DNA from: Candidatus Arcanibacter lacustris
GTDB lineage: Bacteria; Pseudomonadota; Alphaproteobacteria; Rickettsiales; Arcanibacteraceae
DNA length: 28,050 nt
Direction of reading: 5' to 3'
Assembly (NCBI GenBank): GCA_000970895.1
Contig: JYHA01000127.1
Span: forward strand, 1-28,050
Shown: one piece after another, positions 24,258-28,050 of the stretch
Numbering within the stretch: position 1 is the first letter of the stretch
Layout: the number at the start of each line of letters is the position of its first letter
Notes under the pieces: model-generated
What the model saw: the letters and a program-made list of their open reading frames with translations, nothing else
Told to the model about the DNA's origin: nothing
Database searches by the model: none
Made by a program: the position numbers and the translations under genes

Positions 24258-24632
24258 ATGAAAAACAATAAATTTGCAGCTCTATTTTTAATATCCATGA
24301 TTGTAACGGGATGTTCTCAAACATCAACAGCGCCTATGACACAAAATGATTCAAGCAATTCTATTGAGTTGGTTCTAGCAGAATCTGATAAGCCAATCAT
24401 GAATAGTACTTTGCAAAATACTCTAGAAATTTTTGAAGTAGATAAAGTAGCTAATTGGAATAATCCAGCCACTGGTAATTCAGGTACTATCATTGTAACT
24501 AAAACATTAGAAGTAGGTGATAAAAATTATTGTAGAGAATATACCAAAACTGCAACGATTGGTGGTAAAACTCAAAAATCAAGTGGAAAAGCTTGCAGAA
24601 AATCAAGCGGTAATTGGCAGGAGGCTTCTTAA
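24258..24632 (+). CDS. Small lipoprotein resembling the 17 kDa surface antigen C-terminal domain
   Basis: The 124-aa protein has a lipoprotein signal peptide with lipobox IVTG and acceptor Cys19. The mature part contains YCREYTKTATIGGKTQKSSGKACR (quoted as YCREY, IGGK and GKACR), which matches the beta-rich C-terminal domain of rickettsial 17 kDa antigens. The glycine-zipper segment that normally precedes that domain is absent; in its place is a Thr/Ser/Asn-rich stretch. Two Cys residues flank the domain and could form a disulfide. It probably sits in the outer membrane. A GAGGA ribosome-binding site (24247-24251) precedes the ATG. purC starts 5 bp after the stop. Confidence 0.88.
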   Translation: MKNNKFAALFLISMIVTGCSQTSTAPMTQNDSSNSIELVLAESDKPIMNSTLQNTLEIFEVDKVANWNNPATGNSGTIIVTKTLEVGDKNYCREYTKTATIGGKTQKSSGKACRKSSGNWQEAS

Positions 24633-24637
24633 AAATA

Positions 24638-25417
24638 ATGGCATCTATCTTAAAAATGAATCTCTCCGGTAAAAGAAAACAACTATATGAAGGTAGTTCA
24701 AAAATATTATTTGAAGGGCCGGATTCAGACACTATCATTGCTCATTTTAAAGATGAAGTAACTGTAGCATCTACTAATGAAACAATTGCTGTTGCTGGTA
24801 AGGGTGCATTAAATAACCGTATTTCTGAATATTTAATGTTAAAACTAGATTCTTTAGGCATTGCTACTCACTTCATTAAAAATATCAATATGAGAGAGCA
24901 GTTAGTCAGAAGATTAGATGTGATACCTTTGCAGGTAGTAATAAGAAATGTTGCAGCAGGTGATATTTGCACAAGATTCGGCATGGAAGAAGGTGTGGTC
25001 CTACCAAAACCCATTATTGAATTTTTCCTTAAAAGCACTAATTTAAAAGACCCTCTAGTTACAGAAGATCATATAGAAGCATTTGGCTGGGCTGGTGCTT
25101 TTGAGATGGAAGAAATAAGAAATATAGCAATCAGAGCTAATGATTTTCTAACAGGATTATTTCTTGGTTGTGGCATTAGATTAATTGACTTTAAGTTAGA
25201 ATTTGGCAGATCTTTTGGCCATGATTTTGAGCAAGTTATCATTGCTGATGAAATCACTCCAGATACTTGCAGATTATGGGACATGAAGACTAATGTCAAA
25301 ATGGATCAAGAAGGGGTCAAGCTAGAAGGATTCCCTCCAGATAAAGGATATCTCGAAATAGCACGTAGACTTGGTATCCTACCAGAGACGAGCAATGTGG
25401 AAGAGTTATATAGCTAA
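24638..25417 (+). CDS. purC: PurC, SAICAR synthetase
   Basis: PurC joins CAIR and aspartate in purine biosynthesis. The roughly 259-aa protein shows KRKQLYEGSSKILFE at the start, the substrate-binding VIRNVAAGDICTRFG block, LIDFKLEFGR and ADEITPDTCRLWD, all typical. I chose ATG 24638, with AGGAGG at 24619-24624. ATG 24656 would begin closer to the usual family start, and a TTG at 24614 overlapping the lipoprotein gene is less likely. No other pur gene is nearby. Rickettsia species are known to keep purC without a complete pathway, so its role in such organisms is uncertain. Confidence 0.95.
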   Translation: MASILKMNLSGKRKQLYEGSSKILFEGPDSDTIIAHFKDEVTVASTNETIAVAGKGALNNRISEYLMLKLDSLGIATHFIKNINMREQLVRRLDVIPLQVVIRNVAAGDICTRFGMEEGVVLPKPIIEFFLKSTNLKDPLVTEDHIEAFGWAGAFEMEEIRNIAIRANDFLTGLFLGCGIRLIDFKLEFGRSFGHDFEQVIIADEITPDTCRLWDMKTNVKMDQEGVKLEGFPPDKGYLEIARRLGILPETSNVEELYS

Positions 25418-25425
25418 TGATGATA

Positions 25426-25453
25426 TGGGCATATTGTTACAAACTAATGCCCA
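25426..25453. terminator. Hairpin between convergent purC and tmk
   Basis: TGGGCAT (25426-25432) pairs with ATGCCCA (25447-25453) around a 14-nt loop, spanning the short gap and the last tmk codons. There is no strong T run, so a bidirectional terminator role is only suggested by position. Confidence 0.35.
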
Positions 25454-26060
25454 GTCTCTGTTCTAGATTCCTAAAAATAATTGCAGATATTTCGTCCTTA
25501 GCTAGTAATGAATCTATAACTATGCATCTATCTGGGTCGTTTTTAGCGATTTCAAGATAACCATTTCTCACCCTATTATGATAATCAAGCGACATTAATT
25601 CATACCTATCTGTTTTTCCTGCGCGTTTTGCTATTCTTTCTAAGCTAATTTTAGGATCAATATCTAGGATGAAGGTTAGATCTGGCATTAAGTTTTCTAT
25701 TAATATCTGATGTAGCTTTGTGACTATCTCTAAATCAGCACAACCTCCATAAGCTTGGTAAGCGATAGTTGAATCAAGATAACGATCGCAAATAACATTA
25801 GATCCTTCTTTTAATTTAGGTTTGATGATTTTCTGGACAAGTTCGTTTCTTGCAGCGCTATGAAGGGCGATTTCAGTTTTTGCATCCCAATGATTATTTT
25901 TATCAAGTAATAATGATCTGATTAAATTACTTTCTTCTAGTTTGGCTGGACAAGTGCAATGGAGGTTAGGTAGATTTAATTTTCTTAAAATTTCTACTTG
26001 AGTTGACTTACCACTACCATCGATACCTTCAAAGGTAATGAATTTTGCTTTTCCTGACAT
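25437..26060 (-). CDS. tmk: Thymidylate kinase
   Basis: Tmk phosphorylates dTMP to dTDP. The 207-aa protein has the P-loop FEGIDGSGKST (10-20), the DRYLDSTIAYQ segment with the conserved DRY, the LTFILDIDP strand and a lid region (ERIAKRAGKTDRYE) containing an Arg pattern. Length is typical. It is convergent with purC and divergent from miaB, with a 97-bp gap that holds the miaB promoter. Confidence 0.96.
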   Translation of the reverse strand: MSGKAKFITFEGIDGSGKSTQVEILRKLNLPNLHCTCPAKLEESNLIRSLLLDKNNHWDAKTEIALHSAARNELVQKIIKPKLKEGSNVICDRYLDSTIAYQAYGGCADLEIVTKLHQILIENLMPDLTFILDIDPKISLERIAKRAGKTDRYELMSLDYHNRVRNGYLEIAKNDPDRCIVIDSLLAKDEISAIIFRNLEQRLGISL

Positions 26061-26084
26061 TAACTATCCTTTAGATTAAATAAC

Positions 26085-26113
26085 TTGCAATAAATACTAG
26101 AGTTTTCTATATT
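26085..26113 (+). promoter_or_regulatory. Predicted sigma-70 type promoter of miaB
   Basis: TTGCAA (26085-26090) and TATATT (26108-26113) are separated by exactly 17 bp, a near-consensus pair. The start codon of miaB follows 44 bp after the -10 box. No clear Shine-Dalgarno sequence is present upstream of ATG 26158. Confidence 0.6.
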
Positions 26114-26157
26114 AGCAAATAAATTAGTTAAATCATAATCAAAATATCGCAATTATC

Positions 26158-27486
26158 ATGAAAAAAAATCTTTATATTAAAACTTACGGCTGTCAGATGA
26201 ATGTCTATGATTCTGAAAAAATGGCTACTCTTCTTGCTCCCATGGGCTTTGAGCTCAATGAATCAATGAATGATGCTGATATGGTTATTTTAAATACCTG
26301 TCATATTAGAGAGAAAGCATCCGAGAAGCTTTATTCAGAACTCGGTAGAATCAAGGAATTAAAAATCATCCGCCAAACACAAAATAAAGACATGATGGTG
26401 GTAGTAGCAGGATGTGTAGCTCAAGCAGAAGGTGAAGAGATATTTAAAAGATCATCTTGTGTTGATATGGTGGTGGGTCCTCAATCTTATCAAAATTTAC
26501 CAGAATTAATTGCAAAAGCTGCCAGAGATAAAAAAATTGTAATTGATATTGATTTTCCCACTATTTCTAAGTTTGATTCTTTGCCGCAAGCCAAAGTCAA
26601 AGGAGTCTCAGCCTTTTTATCCATCCAAGAAGGTTGTAATGAATTTTGTAAATTCTGTGTGGTTCCTTATACTCGTGGTGAGGAATATTCAAGACCCACA
26701 ATGGAAGTTTACCGTGAAGCGCTAGCTCTTGCATCTCAGGGGGTTATGGATATTACTTTGCTTGGTCAGAATGTTAATGCTTATAATGGTCTTGATGAAT
26801 CATCTCAGGTGAGTAACTTAGGAAAATTAATCAAGATGGTTGCTAAAATTGATGGGATTAAGAGAATCAGATATATGACTTCTCATCCAAGATCAATGCA
26901 TGATGATTTAATTGATGCTCATGGGACTTGTGAAAAACTAATGCCATTCTTACATTTGCCAGTACAGTCAGGCTCAAATCAAATTCTCAAATCCATGAAT
27001 AGAAAACATACGATCGAAGAATATCTAATTCATATTGAGGCTCTAAGAAAGGCTCGTCCTGATATAGCGTTTTCATCAGATTTTATAGTTGGTTACCCAG
27101 GTGAAACTGAAGAAGATTTTCAAAAAACTATGCAAATAGTTGAAGAAGTAAATTATGCGCAATGTTATTCATTTAAATATAGTCCAAGACCAGGAACCCC
27201 AGCAGCCATAATGAGTAATCAAATTCCAGAAGATATTAAATCAGAAAGATTACTAAGGCTGCAAAATTTAATTGCAGCAAAACAAAGCGCCTTTAATCAA
27301 TCATGGATTGGTCGTGAAATGGAAGTGCTATTTGAAAAAAATGGTAAGTATAAAGGACAAGTAGTAGGTAAAAGTCCTTATATGCAGGCTGTACATTTAA
27401 GTGATGGCGAAAAATATCTTGAAAAAATCGTTAAGGTTAAAATTACAAAGTCTATAGCAAATAGTCTTGACTCTGTAGTCGCGTAA
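26158..27486 (+). CDS. miaB: MiaB, tRNA 2-methylthio-N6-isopentenyladenosine synthase
   Basis: MiaB adds the 2-methylthio group to i6A37 of tRNAs that read U-starting codons, including tRNA-Phe. The 442-aa protein has the N-terminal MTTase domain with YGCQMN (Cys12), LNTCHIRE (Cys48) and VAGCVAQ cysteines, the radical SAM motif CNEFCKFC (Cys160, 164, 167), LGQNVNAY, HLPVQSGS and SSDFIVGYPGE. A TRAM domain occupies about 370-436. All cluster-binding cysteines are present. Confidence 0.97.
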   Translation: MKKNLYIKTYGCQMNVYDSEKMATLLAPMGFELNESMNDADMVILNTCHIREKASEKLYSELGRIKELKIIRQTQNKDMMVVVAGCVAQAEGEEIFKRSSCVDMVVGPQSYQNLPELIAKAARDKKIVIDIDFPTISKFDSLPQAKVKGVSAFLSIQEGCNEFCKFCVVPYTRGEEYSRPTMEVYREALALASQGVMDITLLGQNVNAYNGLDESSQVSNLGKLIKMVAKIDGIKRIRYMTSHPRSMHDDLIDAHGTCEKLMPFLHLPVQSGSNQILKSMNRKHTIEEYLIHIEALRKARPDIAFSSDFIVGYPGETEEDFQKTMQIVEEVNYAQCYSFKYSPRPGTPAAIMSNQIPEDIKSERLLRLQNLIAAKQSAFNQSWIGREMEVLFEKNGKYKGQVVGKSPYMQAVHLSDGEKYLEKIVKVKITKSIANSLDSVVA

Positions 27487-28032
27487 TCAATAATACATTT
27501 CAACGCGTAATAGACAGGCTGTGCTAGAACTTGATGCAGCTGTGTTATAAGAATTTGGGGCCGTGCCATAAGTAACTCCAACTAAACATGAAGTTGAACT
27601 TCCTGTTGTAAGAGTAGCTGAACCAGTGATTGTTGGAAGAGCCTCAAGAAAACCAACCCCAGTAGCTCCGCGAGCCACAATTTTTCCAGCAATTGGATTG
27701 CCATCATCTATTTTACTATCAACAGAAAGAGCGATATTTGGTGATAAAAAGTTTTGAGATGGAAAATGCGAACTAGTGCTACCTGAATTAGTATAACCTA
27801 CTTGAAAGTAATTTTTATTAGCTTGGTTACTACCATAAGCAAAGATTCCTAAAGATGGAAACATATTAATTCTAGGCATATTTGTAGCTACTGTCTGTGG
27901 ATTTATGCCGCTAAGATTGACGTAAGTACCAGGTATTAACCCAAGTGTTGCTAGTTGATACCAAAAATTTCCATATTCAATACTACCTATAGTAGTATAG
28001 TGACCCCCTAAATTAGTACCAAAAAAAATTAG
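27487..28032 (-). pseudogene. Pilin-like protein, 5'-truncated C-terminal portion
   Basis: From the stop at 27487 the frame stays open to 28032, but the only ATG is at 27879 (130 residues). The 52 codons upstream look coding: they read GTNLGGHYTTIGSIEYGNFWYQLATLGLIPG in outline, of which FWYQLATLGLIPG and the later SVDSKIDDGNPIAGKIVA resemble the C-terminal part of Rickettsiales prepilin-like proteins (ID-K-DDG-P-G-I pattern). The prepilin N-terminus with its cleavage site and hydrophobic helix is absent. All three minus frames hit a stop between 28029 and 28045, next to a run of eight T (minus strand, 28021-28028). It is therefore probably a decayed or truncated gene. The ORF from ATG 27879 could still be expressed. 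Family call is moderate. Confidence 0.55.
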
Positions 28033-28050
28033 TTAATCCGAGTTAATTTA

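Noticed and set aside
24614..24637. PurC starting at TTG 24614
   Set aside because: It overlaps the lipoprotein gene and covers its own apparent ribosome-binding site. ATG 24638 fits better.

Overview
The window reads as a chromosomal segment of an obligate intracellular alphaproteobacterium of the order Rickettsiales, most likely a Rickettsiaceae relative. The evidence is the strong AT richness, a gapR (DUF2312) gene, the ruvC-ruvA-ruvB-sdhE order, an orphan purC far from other purine genes, a small lipoprotein resembling the C-terminal part of the rickettsial 17 kDa antigen, ankyrin-type and proline-rich candidate effectors, and many short palindromic repeats between genes. The genus cannot be fixed from sequence alone. 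A thiamine ABC transporter and rpoN suggest a genome less reduced than typical Rickettsia.

Layout. 1-731: no credible gene; composite hairpin repeats. 732-807: tRNA-Phe(GAA). 850-4437 (-): large secreted-effector-like protein with two polyproline tracts, an ankyrin-like stretch and an internal duplication. 4438-4863: repeat composite. 4864-5112 (-): N-terminally truncated MazF toxin remnant. 5146-10891 (+): ruvC, an inserted palindromic element, then tightly overlapping ruvA-ruvB-sdhE-thiB-thiP-thiQ. 10960-12948 (+): gapR, infA, maf, yebC. 12974-13115: another palindromic element. 13183-15255 (+): recG. 15261-17882 (-): an exported protein of unknown function and an ankyrin-repeat protein. 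17883-18420: repeat composite. 18421-21559 (+): rpoN and a two-domain glycosyltransferase. 21655-24178 (-): CDF metal transporter, tadA and a membrane-anchored DUF218-like protein, read in that order as one overlapping operon. 24258-25417 (+): lipoprotein and purC. 25437-26060 (-): tmk. 26158-27486 (+): miaB. 27487-28032 (-): a 5'-truncated pilin-like gene.

How the genes fit together. Holliday junction processing (ruvCAB) and fork reversal (recG) form a recombination-repair set. infA, tRNA-Phe, tadA and miaB serve translation. The thiBPQ cassette imports thiamine compounds and shares a transcript with the ruv genes and the flavinylation factor sdhE. The 1195-aa protein, the ankyrin protein, the exported 283-aa protein and the double glycosyltransferase are candidates for host interaction.

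The most distinctive structure is a family of 110-160 bp elements, each made of two inverted arms. Every arm keeps the same outer and inner borders (outer CGTCATCC, inner GGATCC) but encloses a different, internally complementary hairpin. These elements, together with two further shared modules, account for almost all long non-coding stretches here. A second local curiosity is a 32-bp tandem duplication of the ruvA ribosome-binding site and start codon, which creates an 11-codon leader frame ending in an ATGA overlap with ruvA.
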